Positions 10,219 to 19,679 of a stretch of 22,812 nt of DNA are shown piece by piece; position 1 is the first letter of the stretch; each line of letters opens with the position of its first letter. This DNA comes from Amoebophrya sp. AT5.2 (Eukaryota; Sar; Dinophyceae; Syndiniales; Amoebophryaceae): contig RXOD01004407.1 of assembly GCA_005223375.1 (NCBI GenBank), positions 1 through 22,812 on the forward strand. Reading direction: 5' to 3'. The notes under the pieces were generated by a model. It was given only the letters and a program-made list of their open reading frames with translations, was not told the DNA's origin and did no database searches. A program made the translations under genes and the position numbers.

Positions 10219-10854
10219 CTTATTATTTTCGCGCGTCGACGTCGTGTCTATTCTATGTATATTTCTCTGCGCGCGTCGCGTCCGAGCCAGCTGCGATTTT
10301 CTCGTAAAGAAACGGACGGTGAAGTCGCTATGGGCGCTACCGTTACCCTGCCCGTCACGTGTGCGTCTTGTAAGTATATCTTTATGTAAGTTGACGATCC
10401 GCAGCTAAGTAGATTGATCGGGGAGAGTGAGCAGGGAGACACTTTCTTCGGGATGAAAAAAAGAGAACAAGCGTGAACAAGCGAGAAGTATACAAACATG
10501 GCGAACTCGTTGATCCGGCATCACGAGAAATTGAAATTTGCGATCACGCACGCTGGTCTAGGTTCTTGCACGAGCACGTACTTTGACGTACAAGAAGAAG
10601 AACGAGCGCTGAATTTGATCATACTTTGTAGAAGCGATCGTTTGTGCCTGACTCTGGGCCTAAGATAGAGGCTGAGCTTCTGGTCAATCAGGATAATTTT
10701 TCTTCCTCGCCCCTAAAAGTGGTGCGCCTGCGCTGGAATACCTGTACTGCTGGATTTCTGAACGGCCCCCGGAACACGGTAATCTTCGCAATGCGCCGAC
10801 CAAAGAAAAAGCACAACGAAGTGCAGAACCTCCGGCGCGCCGCTTGTCGCAATT
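10219..10854. other. Intergenic region between thioesterase and aladin-like genes
   Basis: About 640 nt with no supported gene. The short open frames on either strand are AT-richer than the genes and show no domain. It presumably carries the thioesterase 3' UTR and the aladin-like 5' region. Confidence 0.5.
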
Positions 10855-11883
10855 TTATTGTGCAGCCGCGATCCACTTCTCATCTCCTTCCGGGAAACGT
10901 TTCCGCAGCCAGTCTTTCACGTGGTCGATCTCTTCTTGGCACGCTTCGTGCCCCATACCGGCAATTTCGTACACTTCCGCGTCTATCGAGAATTCCTCGG
11001 CCAGAAAGTTTTTCGTCTTCAAAGCGTTGTCGAATGACACCATCTGATCCGCGGTGCCGTGGCACAGCAACACCGGCACACTGGACAAGTCCAGCACATC
11101 GGGCCTAGCGACTTCGGACGACACTGACACGCCTCCTGCGTCGGCGCAGCTATTGCTACCGTCCACCCCACCGCCCCGACTTTTCGCCAAAGTGTCCTTT
11201 CGCACGCTTGCGGCCATCGCCATCAAGGCCTTCGTGGCTGGTAGGTACCCCGACATGGCAAGGATGCCCCGGGGCACGCTTCGGCGGTTCTTGCTGTTGT
11301 GCACAATAGCGGCACAAATGCCTGTGTACAGCGCAACGCCGGCACCTTGCGAGAAGCCGGCGAAGACCGTTCTTTCAGGTTCAACCACGTGCTCGCTGTA
11401 CATGGCGCCTGCCTCGTCAATACCTGTTCGTATTCGAGGTGGCGGTGCGCGCGCGGAATATTCGGGAAGATTCAACACAACTCGCTGAAGAAGACTAAGT
11501 CAGTGCTTTCAAAATCAAATGTTGCAAAAAGTAAAGAGAACGACTCTGAACAAGTAGTAAAACAGCTTCTCATTATTATTACCTTCCGCGTCCATGTCCA
11601 GCCTGGAATCGAAATTCGCCAGCGTCTCGAAGGTGGGTATGTCATACCAGGCGGGCATCTGCGCGCCACCGTTTAGCGTCACTCCGCGCAATGGCGCCGC
11701 TGGCAAAACGAACTGCACGTTGCTGATTTCTCGACTCCACAGTCCACACACGTCCGCCCAGCCGTGGGGGGAGTCGCCGAGCCCGTGCCCGAAGATGACC
11801 CGGTTGGCGGAGGCGCGCCCGATCCGTAAAGCGTTCGTAGTCACACCGGTGGCAGAAGAACTTCGCGAAGCAGAGGCCATCAT
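10855..11883 (-). CDS. Acyl-protein thioesterase (LYPLA/APT family), two exons
   Basis: Exons 11883-11583 and 11423-10855 give 289 residues. This alpha/beta hydrolase family removes palmitate from S-acylated proteins in the cytosol and can also act on lysophospholipids. Visible features: HGLGD (33-37) with the following HGWAD; the PxAP loop in VLPAAPLRGVT; MPAWYDI (76-82); the nucleophile elbow GFSQG with Ser125; ILAMSGYLP (154-162); Asp225 in CHGTADQMV; and His259 in GMGHE, a full catalytic triad. The intron (11582-11424, 159 nt, GTAATA...ACGAACAG) falls just before GIDEAG and splices phase 1 in frame. An insert of about 40 Ser/Gly/Asp-rich residues separates the Ser and Asp strands, so it is longer than human APT1 (230). 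I chose the double ATG at 11883 because the family's first strand follows soon after; the frame is open further upstream but gives no homologous sequence. Confidence 0.93.
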
Positions 11884-12319
11884 GGAAGCAAATCCACTTC
11901 GGCAAAGGCAAGGGTCTAATATTTTGATTGATTGTGCAAAACAAATAAAATGCACCGTCGTGTGCTGCTGCTTGTGCTCATCAACAAGGTACGATCACAC
12001 CTCACGAAAAATCGCCACTGATCTACTGAAGAGGAATTGAAAGCCGAACATGTGGTATCGCCCGGAGATGATCATACCATTCATCAGCATTCATGGAAAA
12101 GGATGCGGCAGGGGCAATGAATTGAATATGGAAATGGATGTGAATCTATCAATATTTGGTGGTTAAGGTTACATCTAACCGACAAAGAGACTGATGGAGA
12201 GGCGGTAATGTTGATGTTGAAGTTGAATGTTGCTCCAGTAGTACTTAGACATTTGTTTTCAGGCTCTTCAACATCTTGCGAAGTCGATTTTTGTGGCGCA
12301 GCTGGTGGACCAACAACGG
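11884..12319. other. Intergenic region between ECT and thioesterase genes
   Basis: About 440 nt, AT-richer than the flanks, with no supported gene or RNA. Probably the cytidylyltransferase 3' UTR and the thioesterase upstream region. Confidence 0.5.
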
Positions 12320-14362
12320 CTACGACGCCGAGCTCGTCTTTTCGCCGAAAAGTTTCAGGTCTGGCTCGCGCTTCACTTTCTGCCGCTCCACGAAATCTGT
12401 TCGGTTCTGTGCGAACCTCTGCACCACATCCCTGCTTGAAAGAATCCCGTCGCCATCGATCACCCGGTCGTAAATATCGGCTGTTTTTCGCACCACTTCC
12501 GTTTCCGACTCCGAACTCGTCGTCATATCCGCAACAGGCACTGTTGTTCCCTCGCCTGTTCCCGCGCTAGCTGCAAGTGCAACTGCTCGAGCATTATCAC
12601 TACCTGCCCAGCAAAAGTCCGCGTGATTTTTCACGCCGTAGACAACGTCTATCCCCAAGCTGTGCCGGAAGTCGTCGTTGACTGCGCGTCCGGGTCGCGT
12701 ATCGAACACGACGTCTGACACGAGGCGCAGTGACAGCATTGCCAGCCCCCGCTCGTGCACCGTCTGAAAGCAAAAGCCTTCCGGCGGCGCTGCCCCAGCG
12801 TTGATTCCGCAGACAATCTTGATTTTGAGCTTGTTTCCTGCGCTTCCGGCGCCGTCGCCGACGTCATCTTTTTCTGGTACTGTTTCCAGCCCGTCACGAC
12901 CCATAGCTGCCCTGTGCCGCTCGTCCCTGTCCGTCTCCTTGCGCACGATTTCCTCGAGGATGTCGAGGTAACCGACGTGGAGGAGATCCCAGTATCCCTG
13001 AACGTACACCGTTTTGGTCCGCACCTGCGACGGAGATGGTTGTATCGAGGTCGTCAGCGAGTTTCTGAGCAAACCGGATTCGGCTCTTTTTGTCATGGAT
13101 GAACCCCCCGCGCCACCATAGGTAGCGTCCAGTTCTTCTGCTTCCTCGTCCTCGTCCTGCAACATCGCTGTGACGAACCTCGCTATTCGCGTTGCGCTTG
13201 CGTTCATTCCGAGCAGAGCTTGCTGACTTGAGTGCACCTTTTCCGCTAGCGTCACCCGGCTCTGCGCTTTTGCGAACGCGTCCAGAACGCCTCGATTTTT
13301 TGGGGACGCCGGCAACGCCAACAGCCCGCCTTTCGGACTCTTCGTCTTAATACTCTTACTCCGACACCGACGAGGTGGGCTGCGACTGCCTGCTTCGGCG
13401 TTTGATGCCGGTGACGGCGGCTGCGATCGCTGCTCCGCCAGCTCGCGGAGTCGTTCCTCCTCTGCTTTCGACGCCTTGTGCAGCTGTAGAAACCGCTCGA
13501 TCATCAGCGTCGTGCTGATTCCCTCTGTCCTGCGCACGTAGCGAAAAATGCCCCTTTCTTTCGCTTCTCCGTACATGTCGCTGCCGTCGGGAAGCCTAAT
13601 CTCGTCGTCCCCATGGAAGATAAAATCCGCTGCGTATTTGTCCGCGTGAATGCACCCGTACGGGACGTCGGAAACGACCTCGTCCACGAAGCGACAAGCT
13701 CGCAACAAGCGGGCCTTCTCCTCCTCGCTGCTAATGAACGCGCCGCCCTTGACGCGCCGAATTTCCGCATTGGAGTGCACGCCAGCGATCACGTGCAGTG
13801 GCGTCGGTGGAGACGGAGAGCCGGGATGACCTAGTACCGTTCGACTTCCTCGACTCTGAGGCGAGGTGGACTGAGACACGTGGAAGCTGCTTTTGCTGTT
13901 TCCGTTTCGGTCCGGTCGCTGCGGCCGGCTGCCGGTGGAAGAGCTGCCGTCGTCATGGTCGAAGTTTATCCACTCCTCAGATTCGTTCTCCGAGGCGGAC
14001 GGGTAGTCTTTCACCTTACGAGGAGCACCGCTCGTGTTCCTCGGAGTTTTTGTGTCCTCCAGGGCCGAAGCCGTAGCCATCTTCCCGGTATCTTCTTCGC
14101 CAAGCTCGTCCACCTGGCGTACAGCATTTCCATTTCGGTACAGCTCGCGCCATTGGTATTGTTTCACTTGCCGCAACGCGTTGAGGTGTCCAAAGTGCAA
14201 CAGATCGAAACACCCGTTCAGAAAGCAACGCGGCCTCGCTCTTCCTCTTGCTGGCACCTGTTTGACTTCGTCAACCTGGTCTTCGTGATCCTTGTCCTGC
14301 GGTTTCATCGCGCGTTCGGCTGCTGACGGCGCCGGAGGACGGGTCATCTTCTTCATGAACAT
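12320..14362 (-). CDS. Ethanolamine-phosphate cytidylyltransferase (CTP:phosphoethanolamine, two-domain)
   Basis: One exon of 680 residues ending in TAG. The enzyme makes CDP-ethanolamine from CTP and phosphoethanolamine in the Kennedy pathway to phosphatidylethanolamine. Domain 1: LNGCFDLLHFGHLNALRQ with the HxGH motif at 56-59, VIAGVHSNAEI (191-201), DEVVSDVPYG, DFIFHGDDE and RTEGISTT (278-285), all intact. Domain 2: YVQGYWDLLHVGYLDILEE, where HxGH reads HVGY (462-465), then HERGLAMLSLRLVSDVVFD and DVVQRFAQNR near the end. The RTxGxSTT motif is not evident in domain 2. About 120 low-complexity residues (roughly 70-188) split domain 1 between its first helix and second strand. No stop interrupts them, so they may be a true insertion or an unrecognised intron. 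Human PCYT2 is about 390 residues. The start at 14362 gives a short basic leader; the frame is open further upstream but without homology. Confidence 0.93.
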   Translation of the reverse strand: MFMKKMTRPPAPSAAERAMKPQDKDHEDQVDEVKQVPARGRARPRCFLNGCFDLLHFGHLNALRQVKQYQWRELYRNGNAVRQVDELGEEDTGKMATASALEDTKTPRNTSGAPRKVKDYPSASENESEEWINFDHDDGSSSTGSRPQRPDRNGNSKSSFHVSQSTSPQSRGSRTVLGHPGSPSPPTPLHVIAGVHSNAEIRRVKGGAFISSEEEKARLLRACRFVDEVVSDVPYGCIHADKYAADFIFHGDDEIRLPDGSDMYGEAKERGIFRYVRRTEGISTTLMIERFLQLHKASKAEEERLRELAEQRSQPPSPASNAEAGSRSPPRRCRSKSIKTKSPKGGLLALPASPKNRGVLDAFAKAQSRVTLAEKVHSSQQALLGMNASATRIARFVTAMLQDEDEEAEELDATYGGAGGSSMTKRAESGLLRNSLTTSIQPSPSQVRTKTVYVQGYWDLLHVGYLDILEEIVRKETDRDERHRAAMGRDGLETVPEKDDVGDGAGSAGNKLKIKIVCGINAGAAPPEGFCFQTVHERGLAMLSLRLVSDVVFDTRPGRAVNDDFRHSLGIDVVYGVKNHADFCWAGSDNARAVALAASAGTGEGTTVPVADMTTSSESETEVVRKTADIYDRVIDGDGILSSRDVVQRFAQNRTDFVERQKVKREPDLKLFGEKTSSAS

Positions 14363-15122
14363 TTTACTGTACGCGTTGGAAGGACAAGGTGGACTTCCGT
14401 ACCGTCTTATCAAGAGAAAGTGACAGACCTGTACGTGTTTAGTTGCGATTGCAGTCGAAGAAGAGGACCAAGAAGGACAGTGCCACGGCGCAGAAAAATA
14501 AGAGAATGACGAAACAGAAGCAAGGCGTGGTAAGCGAACATGATGATCACGCCCAACGAACGGTAATAAAGAGTGGCACGTAATGCATGAAGTCGTGATT
14601 ACCAAGGATAAGAAAAAAGAGACTTGCTCATCTGCGTCTCGACCTATACGGCACATGCGAAGATGATCCGACTTGCACGCTGGATTGCGATTACGAGCCA
14701 TCGACTTCGACGCAGTTCGTTGCAGACGAAACATCCGACACGACAGATTCGAACACGTGCGAAGACCACACCAAGGCGCCGGTCGCGAGGGAGACCACGA
14801 CGACGACCAGCACATTCGATATACTTACTTGTTGAAGGGATGCCATCATGAGATGAAGATCGTGATGTGATTACCCTCGCATCCCAAAGCAAAATTGGAA
14901 AATCTGAGTCAATGTAATGAATCCATGGCCTGTAGTAGATTCGCTGCAAAGGCAGTTCATATAGGAAGATGATGCTGTAGCAGGTACAGCAGGGAAACGC
15001 GCAGGGGTAGGAAGAGGAAATAAAGGAATCGTTAGAGAAATGTCTATGTATCTAGTACGGGTATCGCTAACCTAATCTCGCGGCCCACCACGTGTCGTCC
15101 TACTTTCCCTTTATTCGCACAC
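14363..15122. other. Intergenic region between MDHAR and ECT genes
   Basis: About 760 nt with no supported gene. Short frames occur on both strands without recognisable domains. It should contain the MDHAR 3' UTR on the right and the ECT 5' UTR on the left, where CGTACAG precedes TAAAATG. Confidence 0.5.
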
Positions 15123-16785
15123 TCAGATGCAGCAGTTCCGGTCCTTCACCTGTAGGCTCTTCTGCTGCTGTTTTACGTAGAGTGGGTGTTCTTCCGAGAG
15201 CAGCATATTCGCGATATCCGCGTCCGCTGCTGATGGTGACGCGCGGGCGTATCGCGTTCCCACGAGCGCCTTCGTGCTGTCCAAGTCTCCCTGCGTCGGT
15301 GCAGGATTTTGCATCATTACGCAGCTGCTGACGCAAACGCCGGTCCCCGCGTCTGTCCACACGACGACCAACCCGTTCTCCTTTTTCTCGACGTGAACCT
15401 TGCTGGTTCTTGCGCTTGAAGAATTTTGCTGTTGGTGCCCCCACATGTTCCAGATGAGGGGTTTCTCCGAGTACTCGTACATGCGACTGTAGAAGAAGGG
15501 AGTAAACGAGTCCTGGTACGGGGTCGGCCGCGTATCACTTCCCATCTCGCCGTTCTCGTCGGCAAGATGGAGCGCGGCTTCCGCGGCGTGCCTGGCGGAC
15601 GCGCGCGCGTGGCTGACGTGCTCGAACACGGTCGGGCGACCGAAATAGGGGAACTCGCAGCAGTCGCCGATCGCGTAGCAGCCGGGAAAGAAGGAGAAGT
15701 TCTCGTCGACCCGCACAAACCCCTTTTCGGTGACGAAGCGGGCCGGCACAAACTCCGTCACGGGCGTCGCCCCGAGCCCGAGCACGACCAGGTCGCATGG
15801 GATGCTCCGCCCGTCCTGCAGGACGAGGGACAGGATCTTGTCCGTGGCGGGGTCGCGGATCACGTCCGCGATTTTGGTGTTGTGCAGCACGGAGGCCGGT
15901 ACGGCCGGCCGGAAAGCGGGGCTGGTGAGGGATTGTTCCACCAGGGCTGAGCAGACGGGGGCGTCGGCGAAAATGCGCGAGAGAAGGGCGGCACCGGAAT
16001 TAATCACCGTCACGGACGCGAGATTCTCGGTCCAACCGATGGCTGCCGCGGCGACCTCGAGACCGATATAGCCGCCCCCGATGATCACCTGTTGGTAGTT
16101 GGAAACTGATTCACATGTAGCATGCGAGCTTCTTCTCGAGCAGTTTTTTAATCACCGACTTCGAGGACGCCAGAAAGAGGAGCAGTAATTTGAATTGAGG
16201 AGGAGGGACAGTCTCACATCGACGAATCCTTCGTACCATTTTCAGGTCTTTCTCGCGCTCCATCTTCTCGACGATGGCTGCGCAGTCTGCCTCGTTCCGC
16301 ACCAGCGCTACATTTGCTCCTCTGTACGTGTCTACCAGTCGTGCCCGCGCCCCTGTCGCTACGAACACGTTTCCCGACGCGACAATCTTCTCCCCCGACG
16401 AAGTCACCACGGTCTTCTGCTTCATCATCGCGTTCTGCGGTAGCGGGAGCTCCATCGACACCACGGTGGTGTTCAGTTTCACAGTCACCCCCCTCTGGCT
16501 GTACCATTCCTCGTCCTGGCGCTCGCCGCCTCCTCCTACGCAGGTGTGGAAACCAGGCAGCCGCGCGCGCACTTTGGAGCCGGGTGCATGCAAGTAGGCC
16601 TTCGTCAGAGCGGGCCTCTCGTATGGGTGCACAGGCTCAGCGGAAATGACGCAAATCTCGGCTCCGGGCACGCCCCTCTCGACGAGGCTCCTCACCACAT
16701 ACCCGGCTGCGACGCCGCCCCCGATGACGACGTGGGTGTAGGATCTCGGCGCAGATGCAGAAGAATTTCGAAAGAAAAATGACAT
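15123..16785 (-). CDS. Monodehydroascorbate reductase, two exons
   Basis: Exons 16785-16237 and 16088-15123 give 504 residues. MDHAR is an FAD flavoenzyme that uses NAD(P)H to reduce the monodehydroascorbate radical back to ascorbate. Exon 1 has the FAD-binding Rossmann motif VVIGGGVAAGYVVRSL (about 19-34), PYERPALTKAYL, LPGFHTCVGGGGER and VFVATGARAR. Exon 2 opens with the NAD(P)H-binding motif VIIGGGYIGLEVAAAAIGW, then CYAIGDCCEFPY (FAD), EHVSHARASARHA and FFYSRMYEYSEKPLIWNMW, typical of the family. The intron (16236-16089, 148 nt, GTACGA...CTACCAACAG) is phase 0 and joins KDLKM to VIIGGG. There is no clear organelle-targeting sequence. The protein has a tail of about 45 residues ending RNCCI, absent from the neighbouring copy at the right edge. 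A polypyrimidine tract ending TTTCAG lies 7 nt before the ATG, supporting this start. Confidence 0.96.
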
Positions 16786-16792
16786 GATGACG

Positions 16793-16805
16793 CTGAAACA
16801 AAATC
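16793..16805 (-). promoter_or_regulatory. Candidate trans-splice (or 5' UTR intron) acceptor of MDHAR
   Basis: The minus strand reads GATTTTGTTTCAG, then CGTCATCATG. The AG at 16794-16793 follows a T-rich tract and sits 7 nt upstream of the start codon. Confidence 0.45.
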
Positions 16806-18063
16806 AATCCGTCAGACGGCGTCTGTGTGATGGTGAAGATAGCAAGTAGCACGGGATTAAAAAAGAAAAAAACATAAATGCCCGATGTCAGACTGAAAAA
16901 GACCACGGGCAGTCGCAATCAAATTCAAAATCAAAGCTTCGCATGTTTTCAAGGATGACTCACGCTCCTCCGCGGTGCAGCCTGCGAAAGAAAAGATGGC
17001 GCCGAAAGGCCGTCGTTGTTTATGCATAACATTCAACAAAACTATAAATACACGATGTTGATCCACCACCACAGAAGTCGAAGCACCGGCTTTGCTTTTT
17101 TCAACCGGACCGACAGCCCGGCGCATGCGCAACAGATACGACTACAACCGACGCCGCGTATTGACAACACCGTTAGCTCCAAGTTTTTTTTCCATTGACA
17201 AAAAGCGACGAGATACTGTTGCAGAAGAACGACCGAGGAAAGAGAAACTAGCATATTGTTCTCAGCGGATGCAGACCGATTCTGGTTCAACAAGATCAGG
17301 CACCATCAAAGACGCAAGTGCGGGATAGACACCAGGACCAGGAGCTAGCGCTGCCGGGCGATGCTATTTTTTGAGAGAGCCGATGCTGAATCGACGTTTG
17401 TTAAGTTAGGTAGCTAAGCCACAAAAAAAATTAAGTGGGTGACTTTTATTTCAACAGGATCAGGCTGCGCGCTTCTCGGGACCGTTCAATCCATGACGCA
17501 CGGCGAGGCTCTGCCTCCGGTTCCGACCTGGCTCTATTTGTTTGGATGGTTTGGCTTCTTTTACCTGTTTTTCTGATGTTCTCGATGGTGTTGATGTTAG
17601 GAGATGGCTATAGTCAGTGACGCCGGAGCTGCGGATCCCGCAACGGCCGAGCGGATTCGAGTTCGACATGTGAAAAAACATCCTGGTGTAATGATAGAGA
17701 TCGATTTATTCTTGTAGTCTTCCCGGCACTGTTCGTTGAGAACGACCGCTTTGAATATCGAATCACAGCATTGCAGAACTTCGAATACTGTCTGGCCGTG
17801 TCGTTAGATAGTCGTGTGTCGATGATTCGTTCGATTGACGAAAAAAACGAGCTCCGTTTATTTTCCTAGTAAATTAATATAACCACTCAGTCTCTACTGC
17901 TCCGGCGTTGAACCACTATTCCCATTAGAAGTAATATGCCTATTGATTTCACCCCATGACATCGAATCTGAATCAGTGGAGTTCTTTTTCGGGCTGAAGA
18001 GCGACAGCGACAGCGAACCATTTTTTCGGTTCCCAGCCTCAGGCCTTTGCAGTGAAAATCGTT
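16806..18063. other. Intergenic region, about 1.26 kb, between Bfr1-like and MDHAR genes
   Basis: No gene I can support. Several short minus-strand frames occur around 16860-17300. One contains an acceptor-like TTTTCTTTCGCAG near 16979-16991, so a small unrecognised 5' exon of MDHAR is possible, but nothing homologous is visible. The stretch near 17820-18000 is AT-rich. Confidence 0.45.
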
Positions 18064-18889
18064 CTAACACCCTCCGAGCTTCTGCTTCTCGACGAGAACG
18101 GCGGCCGAAGTCTGCGATGGTTTTTTCTTCTCCTCCAGCAGGCGCAACTCCAGCTTATCCAAGATAGAAGAAACGTCGTTCTTCGAAACTGGAGGAGTCA
18201 TCTTCAATCGGTCGAAGAGCGACAACGTTTCTGCCGTGTGCTTGACCAATTCGCTGCCCTTCTTCGAGTCACCTGCAGATCAATCGTGACATTCATTTAT
18301 CATAGACAATTTCCGCACGGCACGTATGCCCCGGCAAATTACGAACAAGATAACGATAGCAAGCCATCTCGTTGACGTTGTGCTAAACAAACGGTAAATC
18401 CTAATAGGTCAACCAATGAAAATGAATACGAATACCCTTCTTGTTCTTCAAGCCCTTCTTCTTTCTCGTAGGTTCCATGAAGCAGTCTTTCCTATCGCTT
18501 TTCGGGCCGAGAAACACGGTCCCAGACGGTGTGTTAGCCTTTTCCAGCGCCAATCCGAGATCCTCTTCCTTCTCCTCAAGCTCCCAGAGCAGCTGTTTCG
18601 TCGCGTCGACTCCAATCGCCATGCCTAACAAACTTTTACAGAAGTCGACACCCTCCTGGAGTAGTGCGACCTCGGCGCTAGTTTCTCTTCCGCTCTGTTG
18701 CTCCGCTTCGCCTTCGGTGCCAGTCTTCTGTATGGCAAGTTGCTCCTCCAGCTCACGACGAACGCGATCCACCTCAGCTTGGACAGCTCGCAAGTCTTTC
18801 AGCGGCTCCTTGATGCACGGATGCACGTGCTTCTTCATGTTCTCCTCGTGCTTCTTCATGTTTTCCCCTTTTAGGTTTGTGGAATCCAT
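18064..18889 (-). CDS. Small coiled-coil protein with Bfr1-like C-terminal region, two exons
   Basis: Exons 18889-18436 and 18272-18064 give 220 residues ending in TAG. Exon 1 is a charged, probably coiled-coil protein (LKDLRAVQAEVDRVRRELEE, then LLWELEEKEEDLGLALEKA), followed by the Lys-rich RKKKGLKNKKG. Exon 2 continues in frame (GDSKKGSELVKHTAETL) and has TLSLFDRLKMTPPVSKNDV (166-184), then a helix LDKLELRLLEEKKK. The order, Lys-rich stretch followed by a segment like 'TLxxLxxLxVxxPxxxxDV' and a charged helix, resembles the C-terminal part of yeast Bfr1, an mRNP- and ribosome-associated protein. Bfr1 is about 470 residues, so this would be a short relative. The intron (18435-18273, 163 nt, GTATTC...ATCTGCAG) is well supported by phase. 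The ATG at 18889 follows an acceptor-like TTTTTATCAG. Family assignment is tentative. Confidence 0.55.
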
Positions 18890-18907
18890 GGCTTCTCGTT
18901 TCTTTTC

Positions 18908-18921
18908 CTGATAAAAAGATA
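18908..18921 (-). promoter_or_regulatory. Candidate trans-splice acceptor of the Bfr1-like gene
   Basis: The minus strand reads ATCTTTTTATCAG, then GAAAAG and the ATG 18 nt further on. A GTAAGT lies only 30 nt upstream of the AG, so a 30-nt mini-intron is a second reading; it would extend the protein at its N-terminus. Confidence 0.4.
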
Positions 18922-19524
18922 CGAATACGATACTTACAATGCGTAGCACGCTGCGATTTTCAAGCTGTTCTGTATGTGTCAATGGAATAAATTCCAATTC
19001 AGAAAGGATGTGACCTCAGTTGAAACAACAATTCGGGAAGTAAGTTCGCGCGCAATTCAGTGAAGAACGCAACGAACATGAGACGCGAAGCAATTCTTGA
19101 GAACAGATAATAGGATGGGCCTTGACAGTGTTGCAAAGAGCGCCATTATAAGAGGGCCGCGAGCCGTGATCTGCACGAAAAAAGATCGCCTCACTGATCG
19201 GACGAAAGAACCGATAACGGTTTTTACTGATGAACACCGCGGTGCTGGCCTTCGGAGACCTCCGATGCCAGCCAGTGAAACGCTGTATCGATTGGTGTCA
19301 TTTCACTGCCACTCACGGATGCCTGCTCCGCGGACCACTCATAATGCCCTAACGGAAACGGATTCGTAACATTATTCGAGCAAGCCTAATTCGGTTGCCT
19401 AGGCCCACTCTACACTGCGCCACTACTCCAACACAGTGTCCCCGCGAAGTTGCAACGCTGCACGCACAATGCAAAACAGTCGCCCACTACATACCTCCAC
19501 CGTTCTCCTCTCGTATTAATTCAA
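18922..19524. other. Intergenic region downstream of the thioredoxin-hemerythrin gene
   Basis: About 600 nt without a supported gene. It lies beyond the SECIS-like hairpin and probably includes the distal 3' UTR of the gene to its right and the promoter region of the Bfr1-like gene. Confidence 0.45.
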
Positions 19525-19569
19525 ATCAGGATCTGTTGTCAGCAGGTGTAGGCAACGACAGATCCGTCA
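19525..19569 (-). promoter_or_regulatory. SECIS-like hairpin in the 3' UTR of the candidate selenoprotein gene
   Basis: On the minus strand, from 19569, the order is TGAC, GGATCTGT, C, GTTG, a loop starting CC, TGAC, A, ACAGATCC, TGAT. GGATCTGT and ACAGATCC pair perfectly (8 bp). After one C-A mismatch GTTG pairs with TGAC through two Watson-Crick and two G-U pairs, giving a helix of about 13 steps. TGAC and TGAT flank the helix and can form the tandem G-A / A-G quartet that defines a eukaryotic SECIS. The apical loop begins with CC, which replaces the usual AA in a minority of SECIS elements. Weak points: the lower helix below the quartet is poor, and I folded this by eye. It starts about 110 nt after the stop codon of the upstream gene. 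Confidence 0.4.
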
Positions 19570-19679
19570 CATCAGCATCATGCTACTGTCGGTAGTTCTC
19601 ACTAGCTTTAGAGAATCGATGTAGCAAGCAATCGCAGTGCAGCCGTACAGTAAAACCAGCAGGGATACCGGTGGCACAA

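Noticed and set aside
10248..10499. 83-codon minus-strand frame upstream of the aladin-like start.
   Set aside because: AT-richer, no domain, and separated from the aladin frame by stops without a convincing splice pair.
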